This document shows positions 17,166-26,051 of a DNA stretch of 63,047 nucleotides, one piece after another (the stretch's first letter is position 1; each line of letters begins with the position of its first letter). Both the position numbers and the translations under genes were made by a program. The notes beneath the pieces were generated by a model. That model saw only the letters and a list, made by a program, of their open reading frames with translations, did not search any database and had not been told where the DNA came from. The stretch comes from Rubellimicrobium aerolatum (GTDB lineage Bacteria; Pseudomonadota; Alphaproteobacteria; Rhodobacterales; Rhodobacteraceae), in assembly GCF_017872975.1 (NCBI RefSeq), contig NZ_JAGGJP010000018.1, forward strand, positions 1 to 63,047, in the 5' to 3' direction.

Positions 17166-18170
17166 ATGCGCCTTGTCCTTGCCCTTCTGGCCTGCTGCGC
17201 GGGTCCGGCCGTCGCGCAAGAGCGCGCCGAGGTGATCCGCGACGTGGTGGGGAACCACGTCCTGCCGCGCTATGCCGCGCTGGACGAGGCCGCGCAGGAC
17301 CTCGATGCCGCCGCGCAGGCGGACTGCGAGCCGGAGTCGCCCGCGCTGCGGGAGGCCTATGGCGAGGCCTTCGACGCCTGGATCGCGGCGAGCCACCTCC
17401 GCTTCGGGCCGTCCGAGGTGGAGGATCGCGCCTATGCGCTGGCCTTCTGGCCCGATCCGCGCGGGGACACGCCGGGGGCGCTGCGGGCGCTGATCCTTGA
17501 GGAGGACCCGGTCGTCGGGACGGCCGAGGGCTTCGCCGAGGTCTCCATCGCGGCGCGGGGATTCTACGGCATGGAGTTCATGCTGTATGACGAGGAGTTC
17601 GCCGGGTTGGGCGCGGAGGGCTACCGCTGCGACCTGATCCGGGCGCAGGCGCGCGACATCGCCCTGATCGCCGGGGCGATGCAGGAGGAGTGGACGGGGG
17701 GCTATGCCGACCTGATGCTCCGGCCCGGCGGGGACCGCTACCGGAGCGAGGCGGACGTGATCCAGGAGTTCTACGACGCGCTCGGCGCAGGGCTGGAGTT
17801 CACCGCCGATTCGCGGCTGGCGCGGCCCATGGGCGAGTTCGACGATCCCAAGCCCGCGCGCGCCGAAGCGCGGCGGTCGGGGCGGTCGCTGCGGCACGTG
17901 CGGATCTCGCTCGCCAGCCTCCACGACCTCGCGGAGCGGCTGATGCCGGAAGGGGTCGTGCATGACCACCTTGGGGCGGCCTTCGACCGCGCGGAGACCC
18001 TGGCCGCGCGGCTGGACGATCCCGTGTTCGCGGGCGTGAGCGATCCGACCGGGCGCTTCCGGGTCGAGGCCTTGAAGGGCGCGGTGGACCGGATCAGCGC
18101 GGTCGGCAACGAGGAGCTGGGCGCGGCGCTGGGCGTCGCGGCCGGCTTCAACGCTTCGGACGGGGATTGA
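17166..18170 (+). CDS. Second imelysin-family protein
   Basis: A 334-residue periplasmic imelysin-like protein with signal peptide MRLVLALLACCAGPAVAQ. It is shorter than its operon partner and divergent from it. In the place of GxHxxE it has GFYGMEFMLYD, so the motif His is Tyr (Y134) while Glu is kept. This suggests a non-equivalent metal site or a binding rather than catalytic role. It begins directly after the stop of the di-heme gene with no intergenic base and is followed after 3 bases by the DUF1513 gene. Confidence 0.85.
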   Translation: MRLVLALLACCAGPAVAQERAEVIRDVVGNHVLPRYAALDEAAQDLDAAAQADCEPESPALREAYGEAFDAWIAASHLRFGPSEVEDRAYALAFWPDPRGDTPGALRALILEEDPVVGTAEGFAEVSIAARGFYGMEFMLYDEEFAGLGAEGYRCDLIRAQARDIALIAGAMQEEWTGGYADLMLRPGGDRYRSEADVIQEFYDALGAGLEFTADSRLARPMGEFDDPKPARAEARRSGRSLRHVRISLASLHDLAERLMPEGVVHDHLGAAFDRAETLAARLDDPVFAGVSDPTGRFRVEALKGAVDRISAVGNEELGAALGVAAGFNASDGD

Positions 18171-18173
18171 GGC

Positions 18174-19262
18174 ATGGCGACGCGACGCGGATTCCTGGCG
18201 GGGCTGGCGGCGGCGGCGCTGGTGCCGCGCCCGACCTGGGCCGACGTGGGCAGCCCCGACTTCCTCGCGGCGGCGAAGATGCCCGAGGGGGATTACGCCT
18301 TGGTGGGGCTGACGCGGGACGGGCGGGAGGTGTTCCGCCTCCCCCTGCCCGACCGGGGCCATGCCGCCGCCGCCCACCCCTCGCGCGCCGAGGCGGTGGC
18401 CTTTGCCCGGCGTCCGGGGACCTTCGCGGTCGTGATCGATTGCCAGAGCGGCGAGGTCCGCGCGCGGCTGGACGCGGCGGAGGGGCGGCACTTCTACGGG
18501 CATGGCGCCTACAGCCGCGACGGGCGGCTGCTGTTCACCACCGAGAACGATTACGGGGCCAACCGAGGCATGGTCGGCGTGCGCGACGCGACCGCCGGCT
18601 ACGTCCAGATCGACGAGTTCCCGACCATGGGCGTCGGCCCGCACGAGATCGCGCGGATGCCGGGGACCGACATCCTGGTCGTGGGGAACGGGGGCATCGC
18701 CTCGCACCCGGACGCGGGGGACGTGGACCTCGACATTCCGGCGATGAAGCCGAACCTCGCGTATTTCAGCGAGGCCGGGTCGGTGCTGGAGGTGGTGGAG
18801 CTGGAGCCGGGCTTGCGGCGCGATTCCATTCGCCACCTCGCGCTGCGCGAGGATGGGCTGGTGGCCTTCGCGATGCAGTGGCACGGGGACGAAGGCGAGC
18901 CCGCGCCCCTTCTCGGGCTGCATCGGCGGGGGGAGGACGTGCGGCTGCTGTCCGCGCCCGGCCCGATGCAGGCGGAGATGGACGGGTATGCGGGGTCGGT
19001 CGCCTTTTCGCGCGATGGGAGCCGCGTCGCCATCTCCTCGCCGCCCGGCGGGCAGGCGCAGGTCTGGAACGCCGACAGCGGCGAGTGGATCGGCCGGCTG
19101 CGGCTGCGGGACGTGTGCGGGCTGAGCGCCGGGCCGGACGGGTTCACCGCGACCACGGGGACGGGCCTCGTCGTCGGGTTCGGCGGCGAGGCGGTGCTGT
19201 GGGACGTCGCGCACCAGGGGGCCTTCGACAACCATCTGGTGCGGCTGGCGGCGGATCTCTAG
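18174..19262 (+). CDS. DUF1513 exported beta-propeller-like protein
   Basis: A 362-residue DUF1513 protein. It has a twin-arginine signal (MATRRGFLAGLAAAAL), so it is probably folded, perhaps with a cofactor or metal, before export. Repeated beta-rich units with H/D-containing turns (FYGHGAYSRDGRLLFTTEND, GVGPHEIARMPG, SIRHLALREDG) suggest a WD40/YncE-like propeller. It closes the imelysin operon, where DUF1513 proteins recur. The biochemical function is unknown; the export route and context point to iron handling. Confidence 0.87.
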   Translation: MATRRGFLAGLAAAALVPRPTWADVGSPDFLAAAKMPEGDYALVGLTRDGREVFRLPLPDRGHAAAAHPSRAEAVAFARRPGTFAVVIDCQSGEVRARLDAAEGRHFYGHGAYSRDGRLLFTTENDYGANRGMVGVRDATAGYVQIDEFPTMGVGPHEIARMPGTDILVVGNGGIASHPDAGDVDLDIPAMKPNLAYFSEAGSVLEVVELEPGLRRDSIRHLALREDGLVAFAMQWHGDEGEPAPLLGLHRRGEDVRLLSAPGPMQAEMDGYAGSVAFSRDGSRVAISSPPGGQAQVWNADSGEWIGRLRLRDVCGLSAGPDGFTATTGTGLVVGFGGEAVLWDVAHQGAFDNHLVRLAADL

Positions 19263-19608
19263 CACGGTCGCGCAGGGGTGCGGCGCCCGCGCGAGGGCGG
19301 GGGCGTCGTCGGGGGTGGAACCGGGGCGGGGGCCTTGGCCGATCCGCCCCCGGCGGAAGGGCCAGGACTGCATCTTGTCTCCTTGTGCTGACGATGGGTT
19401 CGGGGCGCGGGGAGCGCCGGTTGGGGGTGGCGCGAGGGACGCGCCTTGGCGATGTCGGTGGATGTGGGGCGCGCGGGGAATGCGCGCCCATGGGGTGATT
19501 CGGGGCTTTGAGGCCCGATCTGTTCCCACGATAGCAGACGGGGATGAAGGAACGGTTAAGGGCGGCACCGGACCCCGATGCCGCCCTCAGGATCTCTGCG
19601 AAGCCCGA
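19263..19608. other. Convergent intergenic region
   Basis: A 346-base gap between the rightward iron operon and the leftward sugar transporter operon. It is G-rich on the plus strand and holds no credible gene. The one clear element is the inverted repeat at 19559-19587. Confidence 0.5.
19559..19587 (-). terminator. Terminator of the sugar ABC operon
   Basis: AGGGCGGCA / TGCCGCCCT, a perfect 9-bp stem with an 11-base loop that may form 3 further pairs. On the leftward transcript it lies 21 bases beyond the stop of the binding-protein gene and is followed by TTAACCGTTCCTTC, a weak U-containing tail. Confidence 0.55.
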
Positions 19609-20553
19609 TCAGAACGGGCTGTCGGGGTAGTAGTAGTTCGCCGCGTTCTCGGGCGTGACCAGCTCGGAGCCGATGATGAAGCGGCCGGCCACGGGGGCGT
19701 CGGAGACGAGGCCCACGGCCGTCATCTCGATGGCGGTGGCGATCATCGCGGGCGGATAGGTGACGTTCGCCGGGATCATCGGGTCGCCCTCCTGCGTGCG
19801 CTGGATCATCTCCTTCATGCCCGCGCCGCCGAGGACGAACTTGACGTCCGACCGGCCCGCCTGCTCGATGGCGGCCAGCGCGCCCACGGCCATGTCGTCG
19901 TCCGAGGCCCAGACCGCGTCGATCTGCGGATACTTGGACAGGAAGTCCTGCATGACGGTGAAGGCGTTGTCGCGGTTCCAGTTGCCGTGCTCCATCGCCA
20001 GCACCTCGATGCCCGAGCCGGCGATGGCCTCCTCGAAGCCGGCCACGCGCTCGTTGTCGATGGTGGTGGGGATGCCGCGCAGGGCGACGATCTGGCCCCC
20101 CTCGGGGAGGGCCTGGGCCATGAACTCGCCGGAGACGCGGCCGAAGCCGGGGTTGTCGCCGGCGACGTAGAGGTCCTCGATGCCGGGCTGCGAGAGGCCC
20201 CGGTCCACGACGGTGATCCAGACGCCCTGGTCCGCCACGGCCTTGACCGGGCCGGTCAGCGGCTCGGATTCGAAGGGCAGGACCACGAGGGCGTCGATGC
20301 CGCGCGTGGCGACCATGTCCTCGATGTCGCTGACCTGCTTGGCCGGGTCCGAGGCGGTGGCGAGCACGAAGTCGAGCTGGGGATAGGCTTCCTCCAGCCG
20401 CTCCACGGCCGCTTGGGCGAAGTAGTTCATGCCGCCCGCCCAGCCATGCGTCGCGGCGGGGATGGAGACGCCGATCACCTGCGTCTCGTCCTGGGCGGCC
20501 AGCGGGCCGGCCAGCAGGGCGAGCGCGGCGGCGCCCGTCAGGATTCGTTTCAT
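19609..20553 (-). CDS. Sugar ABC transporter binding protein (ribose type)
   Basis: A 314-residue periplasmic binding protein of the RbsB/Peripla_BP_4 group. Signal peptide: MKRILTGAAALALLAGPLAAQ. The mature protein has the typical GVSIPAATHGWAGGM start, a two-lobed pattern with ATASDPAKQVSDIEDMV and VWASDDDMAVGAL, and ends in tyrosines (NYYYPDSPF). The last gene of the leftward operon; ligand may be ribose, another pentose, a polyol or a related sugar. No regulator or sugar kinase is next to it that would identify the ligand. Confidence 0.88.
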   Translation of the reverse strand: MKRILTGAAALALLAGPLAAQDETQVIGVSIPAATHGWAGGMNYFAQAAVERLEEAYPQLDFVLATASDPAKQVSDIEDMVATRGIDALVVLPFESEPLTGPVKAVADQGVWITVVDRGLSQPGIEDLYVAGDNPGFGRVSGEFMAQALPEGGQIVALRGIPTTIDNERVAGFEEAIAGSGIEVLAMEHGNWNRDNAFTVMQDFLSKYPQIDAVWASDDDMAVGALAAIEQAGRSDVKFVLGGAGMKEMIQRTQEGDPMIPANVTYPPAMIATAIEMTAVGLVSDAPVAGRFIIGSELVTPENAANYYYPDSPF

Positions 20554-20585
20554 GTGGGTCCTCCCCTTTGGTGGTTGTTCGTTCG

Positions 20586-21587
20586 TCAGCCCTCGGGGCG
20601 TTGCTCCCGTTGCAGGATCACCGCGAGGACGATGATGACGCCCTGGATCGCGCCGTTGAGATACGGGCTGACCCAGTCGGTCAGGTTCAGGAGGTTGCCG
20701 ATCAGCGACAGGATCAGCACGCCGACGACCGTGCCCCAGACGCGGCCGAAGCCGCCGCGCAGCATGGTGCCCCCGATGATGACGGCGGCGATGGCCTCCA
20801 GCTCCCACAGGACGCCGGTGGCGGCGGAGGCGCTGCCCAGGCGGGGGACATACATGATGGTGGCGATGCCGACGAGGAGGCCGAGGCCCACGTAGGTCAG
20901 CAGGCGCACCCGGTTCACGTCCACCGAGGAGTAGCGGGCCACCCGGTCGTTGGAGCCGATGGCGGCGCAGTAGCGGCCGAAGGCGGTCTTGCGCATCGCG
21001 ATCTCGCCGAGGATCGCGACGAGGAGGAAGACGAGGATCGGCCAGGACACGCCCAGGAGCCCGCCGTAGTAGACGGGCCCGTAGGCGTCGCGGAGCGCGA
21101 AGTCCAAGGACAGCGTGCCGCCGTCGGCCACCCAGGTCACGAGGCTGCGGTAGATGCCCATGGTGCCGAGGGTGACGATGAAGGCCTCGATCCGCATTCG
21201 GGTGACGAGGATGCCGTTGATCCAGCCCGCGAGGAGGCCGCAAAGGAGCGCCACCCCCATGCCGGCGAGGATGGTCGTGGCCCCGGCCCCGAGCGACGGG
21301 ACGAGGGCGTTCATCACCAGGATCATCAGGCCCGCGATGAAGGCCGCCATGGAGCCCACCGAGAGGTCGAGCCCCCCGGCGGTGATGACGAAGGTCATGC
21401 CCACCGCGATGATGCCGATGAAGGCCGAGCGGGCCAGCACGTTCGTCACGTTGGCGTAGCTGAGGAAGTTGGGGTTCATCAGCGCGCCGGCGATCACCAG
21501 CACGAGGAGGGCGACGATCGGCCCCAGGACGTGCAGGTTGATCGCGGGCCGCGCGCGGGCGGCTCCGGGCCGGGCGGTGGTGGTCAT
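20586..21587 (-). CDS. Sugar ABC transporter permease (RbsC type)
   Basis: A 333-residue permease of the BPD_transp_2 family with about 9 membrane segments. Family motifs include GMTFVITAGGLDLSVGSMAAF and FGRYCAAIGSNDRVARYSSV (the ATPase-contact loop) and a glycine-rich late segment GGTMLRGGFGRVWGT. The ATG overlaps the stop of the upstream ATPase gene (ATGA). Ribosome site AGGAG is present about 8 bases upstream. Confidence 0.9.
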   Translation of the reverse strand: MTTTARPGAARARPAINLHVLGPIVALLVLVIAGALMNPNFLSYANVTNVLARSAFIGIIAVGMTFVITAGGLDLSVGSMAAFIAGLMILVMNALVPSLGAGATTILAGMGVALLCGLLAGWINGILVTRMRIEAFIVTLGTMGIYRSLVTWVADGGTLSLDFALRDAYGPVYYGGLLGVSWPILVFLLVAILGEIAMRKTAFGRYCAAIGSNDRVARYSSVDVNRVRLLTYVGLGLLVGIATIMYVPRLGSASAATGVLWELEAIAAVIIGGTMLRGGFGRVWGTVVGVLILSLIGNLLNLTDWVSPYLNGAIQGVIIVLAVILQREQRPEG

Positions 21588-23152
21588 GCCGGGGACTCCT
21601 GGGCCACGGTTGCGTTGCGTTCCGTCCCGAGGCCCATGGCGAGGCGCACGATGGCGTCCTCGGTCTTGGTCGCGCCCTCGACCTCGCCGGCGAGGCGGCC
21701 CTGCCGCATGACGAGGACGCGGTCGGACAGGCCGATGACCTCGGGGAGTTCGGAGGAGACGACGACGACGGAGGTGCCGGCGGCGGCGAGGCGGTGGATG
21801 AGGTCGTAGATCTGCTGCTTGGTGCCGATGTCGATGCCGCGCGTCGGCTCGTCGATGATGACGATGCGGGGCTGCGTCAGCATGGTCTTGGCGAGCAGCA
21901 GCTTCTGCTGGTTGCCGCCCGACAGGTGGCCCGCGCGGGCGGCGCGCGAGGGGGCGCGGATGTCGAAGTCGCGGATGGCGGCGTCGAGGGCCGCCTCCTC
22001 GCGACGCCGGTCCACGAAGGGGCGGGCGAAGTCGCGTAGGGAGGGCAGCGTCAGGTTCTCGCGCAGGTCCTTGTCGAGGAGGAGGCCCCGGCCCTTGCGA
22101 TCCTCGGTCAGGTAGGCGAGGCCGAGCGTTTGGGCGTCGCGGGGGGTGCGGATCGCGACGGGGCGGCCGTCGATTTCCACGGTGCCCGCATGGCGGCGCA
22201 GGCCCGCGAGGCCCTCCATGGCCTCGGTGCGGCCCGAGCCGATGAGGCCGGCGATGCCCAGCACCTCGCCGCGCCGGAGGTCGAAGGAGATGCCCTCGGC
22301 GTGGCCGGGGACGGACAGGTTGCGGACGCGGAGGGCCACGTCGGTCCCGAGGGGCGTCGCGCGGCGGGGGTAGAGGGCGGACAGGTCGCGGCCGACCATG
22401 GCCTCGGCCATCCTATCCTCGGTCATGTCCGCCGTCGGGCGGGTCAGGACCACGCGGCCGTCGCGCATCACCGTCACCCGGTTGGAGATGCGGCGCACCT
22501 CGTCGAGCTTGTGGGAGGTGAAGAGGAGCGCCACGCCCTCGGCCCGCAGGCGGTCGATCTGGTCGAAGAGCGCGGCGGATTCGCGGTGGGTGAGGACGGC
22601 GGTGGGTTCGTCCATGACGAGGACCCGCGCCTCTCGGCCGAGGGCCTTGGCGATCTCCACCATCTGCTTGTCGGGGGTGGACAGGTCGCGGACGCGGGCG
22701 CTGGGGTCGATGCGGGCCTGGAGGCGGTCGAGGAGGGCCGCCGTCCGGTCGCGCATGGCGCGCGTGTCGAGGACGAGGCCGCGCCGCAGCTCGCGGCCGA
22801 GGAAGACGTTCTCCTCGACCGTGAGCTCTTCGGCGAGGTTGAACTCCTGGTGGATGAGGACGACGCCCTGGGCCTCGGCGGCCTGGCTGTCGGGGAAGCG
22901 GGCGGGGCGGCCGTCGAGCAGGACCTCGCCGGAGGTGGGGCGGAGGTAGCCCGTCAGGATCTTCATGGTGGTGGACTTGCCGGCCCCGTTCTCGCCGATC
23001 AGGGCGTGCACCTCGCCGGGGCGGAGGTCGAGCGAGACGGAATGGAGCACCTGCACAGGGCCGAAGCTGCGGTCCACCGAGGCGAGCGCAAGGCGCGGCT
23101 CGGCGGGCGGGTGCCCGTGCTGAGGCCCGAGCTGAGGCCCGTGCTGCGGCAT
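21584..23152 (-). CDS. Sugar ABC transporter ATPase (RbsA type)
   Basis: A 522-residue ATPase with two tandem ABC domains. The N-terminal half has Walker A GENGAGKST and Walker B VLVMDEPTAVL, with the signature region degenerate (DLSTPDKQMVEIA). The C-terminal half has a degenerate Walker A (GLIGSGRTE) but a good signature LSGGNQQKLLLA and Walker B IVIIDEPTRGID, as usual in RbsA/MglA. The first ~15 residues are a low-complexity PQHG/PQLG repeat encoded by three 12-base units, and GGAGG directly abuts the ATG, so the real start is doubtful. It is the first gene of the leftward operon. Confidence 0.88.
   Translation of the reverse strand: MPQHGPQLGPQHGHPPAEPRLALASVDRSFGPVQVLHSVSLDLRPGEVHALIGENGAGKSTTMKILTGYLRPTSGEVLLDGRPARFPDSQAAEAQGVVLIHQEFNLAEELTVEENVFLGRELRRGLVLDTRAMRDRTAALLDRLQARIDPSARVRDLSTPDKQMVEIAKALGREARVLVMDEPTAVLTHRESAALFDQIDRLRAEGVALLFTSHKLDEVRRISNRVTVMRDGRVVLTRPTADMTEDRMAEAMVGRDLSALYPRRATPLGTDVALRVRNLSVPGHAEGISFDLRRGEVLGIAGLIGSGRTEAMEGLAGLRRHAGTVEIDGRPVAIRTPRDAQTLGLAYLTEDRKGRGLLLDKDLRENLTLPSLRDFARPFVDRRREEAALDAAIRDFDIRAPSRAARAGHLSGGNQQKLLLAKTMLTQPRIVIIDEPTRGIDIGTKQQIYDLIHRLAAAGTSVVVVSSELPEVIGLSDRVLVMRQGRLAGEVEGATKTEDAIVRLAMGLGTERNATVAQESPA
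23114..23149. repeat. Three tandem 12-bp units
   Basis: CCCGTGCTGAGG, CCCGAGCTGAGG and CCCGTGCTGCGG in direct tandem, encoding the (P-Q-H/L-G) repeat at the N-terminus of the RbsA-type ATPase. The two mismatches are each a single base. Confidence 0.7.
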
Positions 23153-23361
23153 CCTCCGTTTCCCCCCTTCGGGCCGCCATTCGGCGTCCCCCTGCGGCCC
23201 CCCGCGTGTCCGTCCCGTTGCGGGGCGCGCGGCGGGGTCCCTCCCCTTGGGGGAAATCTATCGGCCCCGCGCCGCAGGTCAACGCGCCAGACGCCCTGCG
23301 CCCGCGATTGACGCGAGGGGATTGTCCGGCATTCTAACGGCTTCGACGTGGAGGGCATGGG

Positions 23362-24045
23362 ATGGACGCGGGGCCGCTGGTGGTGCTGCTGCATGGGGTG
23401 GGCGCGCGGGGGCGCGACCTGGAGCCGCTGGCGCGGGCCATCGCGCGGGGCCTGCCCGGCGCGCGGACCGCCTGCCCCGACGCGCCGGAGCCCTGCGACT
23501 GGGACGCGGGGACGCGGCAGTGGTTCAGCCTGACGGCGGTCGCCGAGGAGGAGCGGCCCGCGCGGGTGCGGGCGGCGCGGGCGGGCCTGGACCGGGCCAT
23601 CGGGGGGATCGTGGCGGCGGAAGGGATGTCGGGGAGCCTGGGGCGGGTGGCGCTGGTGGGGTTCTCGCAAGGGGGGACGATGGCGCTGGACGCGGTGGCC
23701 TCGGGACGCTGGCCGGTGGCGGCGCTGGCGGCGATCGCGGGGCGCTGGTCGATCCCGGCGCCGATGCGGCCGCCGGGCGGGACGCGCGTCCTGCTCCTCC
23801 ATGGGGAGGCGGACCCGGTGGTGCCGGTGGCGGACGCGGGGCGCGCGGCGGCGGCGCTGGAGGGCGCGGGGCTGGCGGTGCGGGTGGCCACCTATCCGGG
23901 CGTGGGCCATGCCATCCCGCCCCGGGGCGTGGCGGCGGTGGTCCGCTTCCTGGCCGAGGCCCTGGCCGGGGAGGCTGGGACGGACACCGCCCCGCGCCCC
24001 GTCCCCGGCCCCGGTTCCGGCCCCGGCCCCGGCGGCTGGGCCTGA
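23362..24045 (+). CDS. Alpha/beta hydrolase (carboxylesterase/phospholipase type)
   Basis: A 227-residue cytoplasmic esterase of the Abhydrolase_2 family. The oxyanion strand is VVLLHGVGARG; the nucleophile elbow is GFSQGG (Ser); the catalytic Asp is in LLLHGEADPVVP and the His in YPGVGHAIPP. Members hydrolyse short-chain or thio esters. The last ~20 residues are a Pro/Gly/Ser low-complexity tail (PGPGSGPGPGG) encoded by a C-rich repeat at about 23996-24035, absent from the typical fold. Divergent from the sugar transporter operon. Confidence 0.87.
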   Translation: MDAGPLVVLLHGVGARGRDLEPLARAIARGLPGARTACPDAPEPCDWDAGTRQWFSLTAVAEEERPARVRAARAGLDRAIGGIVAAEGMSGSLGRVALVGFSQGGTMALDAVASGRWPVAALAAIAGRWSIPAPMRPPGGTRVLLLHGEADPVVPVADAGRAAAALEGAGLAVRVATYPGVGHAIPPRGVAAVVRFLAEALAGEAGTDTAPRPVPGPGSGPGPGGWA

Positions 24046-24205
24046 CCACGGCGGCGACGCCCACGACGGCGGCGGAGGGGGGAGGTGGCGGGGGCGGCAG
24101 CCGGGCGGGCGGACGCGGGCCAAGTTTCGGATTGCGGTCGGGCCCCGGAATGCGGCACAGGACGCCCGATGGCCCCGCCGTGGCCCGAAGGACGCCTCCC
24201 GACCC

Positions 24206-25969
24206 GTGACCTCCTGGCTTGCCCCCTCCTCCCGCCCGGCCTTCGTGCGCCGCCTGCTGCTGCGGACCCGGGCGCGCGCCGCCCTGCGGCGGACCCTGGA
24301 CCTCCTCGACCGCGACAGCCGGTCGCGCCGCCGCATCGACCTGCTGCGCGCCAAGCTGTTCAGCCTGGGCTTCACCGAGGAGCCCCTGGCCGACCTGGAA
24401 GCCGTGCTGCGCTCCGGGCGCCGCCCCCTCGACCGGGCGCTGGCGGGGCGGGAGCTGGCGGTCTGGCACCTGCGGCGGGGCACGGCGGACGGCTTCCGCG
24501 ACAGCCTCGGCCTTGTGGCGGCGGCCCGCAGGCAGGGAGCGCCCGCCGACCTGCGCCGCCAGCTCCTGTCGGTGGAGCTGCTGGCGCTGCACGGCCTGGG
24601 CGACGCCGAGGCGGGCCGCGCCGCCCTGGAACGGGCGGAGGCGGCGGGCGAGGTGGGCGTGGACGCGCTCCTCGCCTGGTCCAACTTCCAGCCCGGCCCC
24701 GAGGCGCGGGTGGAGGTCATCAACGCCGCGCTGGCGCGGCACGGGATCGCGCCGCTGGCCCTGCTGCCCGAGGCGCCGGGGCTGCCGGCCTACGACCGGC
24801 TGGCGGCCCCGGGTCCCGCGCCGGGCTCGGCCGGGCGGGACGGGCCGCGCGTCACCGTGCTGATGGCGGCCTACGAGGCGGCGGCGACCATCGGCACCGC
24901 CCTGCGGTCGCTGCGCGCCCAGACCTGGGCCGACCTGGAGATCCTGGTGCTCGACGACGCGAGCCCGACGGACGCGATGGCCCGCGTGGTGCGGGCCCAC
25001 GCCGCCGAGGACCCCCGCATCCGGCTGATCCGCCTGGAGCGCAACGGCGGGGCCTACATCGCGCGCAACCGCGGGCTCGACGAGGCGACGGGCGAGCTGG
25101 TCACCATCCACGACGCCGACGACTGGTCGCACCCCGCCAAGATCGAGACGCAGGCGCGGTTCCTGCTGGAGACCCCCCGGGTGATGGGCTGCACCTCGGA
25201 GCAGGCGCGGGTGCTGGACGACCTGAGCTTCCGCAAGCTGCGGGGCGGCGGCGGCTTCGTGACCTTCAACACCTCGTCCTTCCTGTTCCGCCGCGCCCCC
25301 GTGCGCGAGGCGCTGGGCTACTGGGACACCGTGCGCTTCGGGGCCGACAACGAGCTGATCCGCCGCGTCCAGCGCGTCTGGGGCGGCGGGGCCTTCCGCA
25401 AGCTGCCGACCGGGCCGCTGTCCTTCCAGCGCGACGCCGCCACCTCGGTCACCGGCGACGCGGTGAAGGGGATCGACGGCGGCTTCCACTATTACGGCGT
25501 GCGGCGGGACTACTTCGACGCGCAGCGCCACCACCACGTCCACGCGCGGTCGCTGCGCTATTCGGGCCGGCCCGGCGAGCGGCCCTTCGGCGTGGCCCCG
25601 ATGATGCTCCCGCATCCGCCCGACCCGGTCCCGCGCCGGTTCGACGCCGTGTTCGTGGGCGAGTTCCGCCTCGCCACGCCCGCCGTCCTGGCGCTGGCGG
25701 CCGAGATCGCCGCCCGGCGCGCGCGGGGCGAGGTCCTGGGGCTGGTGGAGGCCTACGACTACCGCTTGGACCTGCCCGCCAACGCCGGGATGTGCGCCGA
25801 GCTGCGCGCCCTCGTGGATGGGGCGACGGTGCGCGCGCTGGTCTATGGCGAGGAGGCGGTGACGGCGCGGCTCGTGCCCGTGGGCCGCCCGACCCCTCTC
25901 GACCGGCTGCGCTTCGTCCCCCGGATCGTCGTGGAGGCGGAAGGGGACGCCGGCCCGGCGGCGCGCTGA
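24206..25969 (+). CDS. Family 2 glycosyltransferase with helical N-domain
   Basis: A 587-residue protein. The first ~210 residues are helical and Ala/Leu/Arg-rich, resembling a TPR-like repeat region. A GT-A glycosyltransferase domain begins at about residue 215: VTVLMAAYEAAATIGTALRS, then VLDDASPTDAM, and the nucleotide-sugar/metal motif HDADDW. The C-terminal ~150 residues are less conserved. A GTG at 24206 was chosen: the conserved-looking basic N-terminus starts there, AAGGA lies 13 bases upstream, and sequence before it is low-complexity. No membrane segment is evident. It probably builds a surface or capsular glycan; no other polysaccharide gene adjoins it. Confidence 0.8.
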   Translation: MTSWLAPSSRPAFVRRLLLRTRARAALRRTLDLLDRDSRSRRRIDLLRAKLFSLGFTEEPLADLEAVLRSGRRPLDRALAGRELAVWHLRRGTADGFRDSLGLVAAARRQGAPADLRRQLLSVELLALHGLGDAEAGRAALERAEAAGEVGVDALLAWSNFQPGPEARVEVINAALARHGIAPLALLPEAPGLPAYDRLAAPGPAPGSAGRDGPRVTVLMAAYEAAATIGTALRSLRAQTWADLEILVLDDASPTDAMARVVRAHAAEDPRIRLIRLERNGGAYIARNRGLDEATGELVTIHDADDWSHPAKIETQARFLLETPRVMGCTSEQARVLDDLSFRKLRGGGGFVTFNTSSFLFRRAPVREALGYWDTVRFGADNELIRRVQRVWGGGAFRKLPTGPLSFQRDAATSVTGDAVKGIDGGFHYYGVRRDYFDAQRHHHVHARSLRYSGRPGERPFGVAPMMLPHPPDPVPRRFDAVFVGEFRLATPAVLALAAEIAARRARGEVLGLVEAYDYRLDLPANAGMCAELRALVDGATVRALVYGEEAVTARLVPVGRPTPLDRLRFVPRIVVEAEGDAGPAAR

Positions 25970-26051
25970 ATGGCGGGTGGAACTTGCCCTCGATGCAACC
26001 GGGGGTATAACTCGGGTCCGTGGCCCGCCGGGTCGATCATGCAGGGGCCCG

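Noticed and set aside
15684-19568. Leftward 1,294-codon open frame
   Set aside because: It is fully antisense to the di-heme, second imelysin and DUF1513 genes, whose frames have heme sites, signal peptides and good starts. The antisense translation has no domain.
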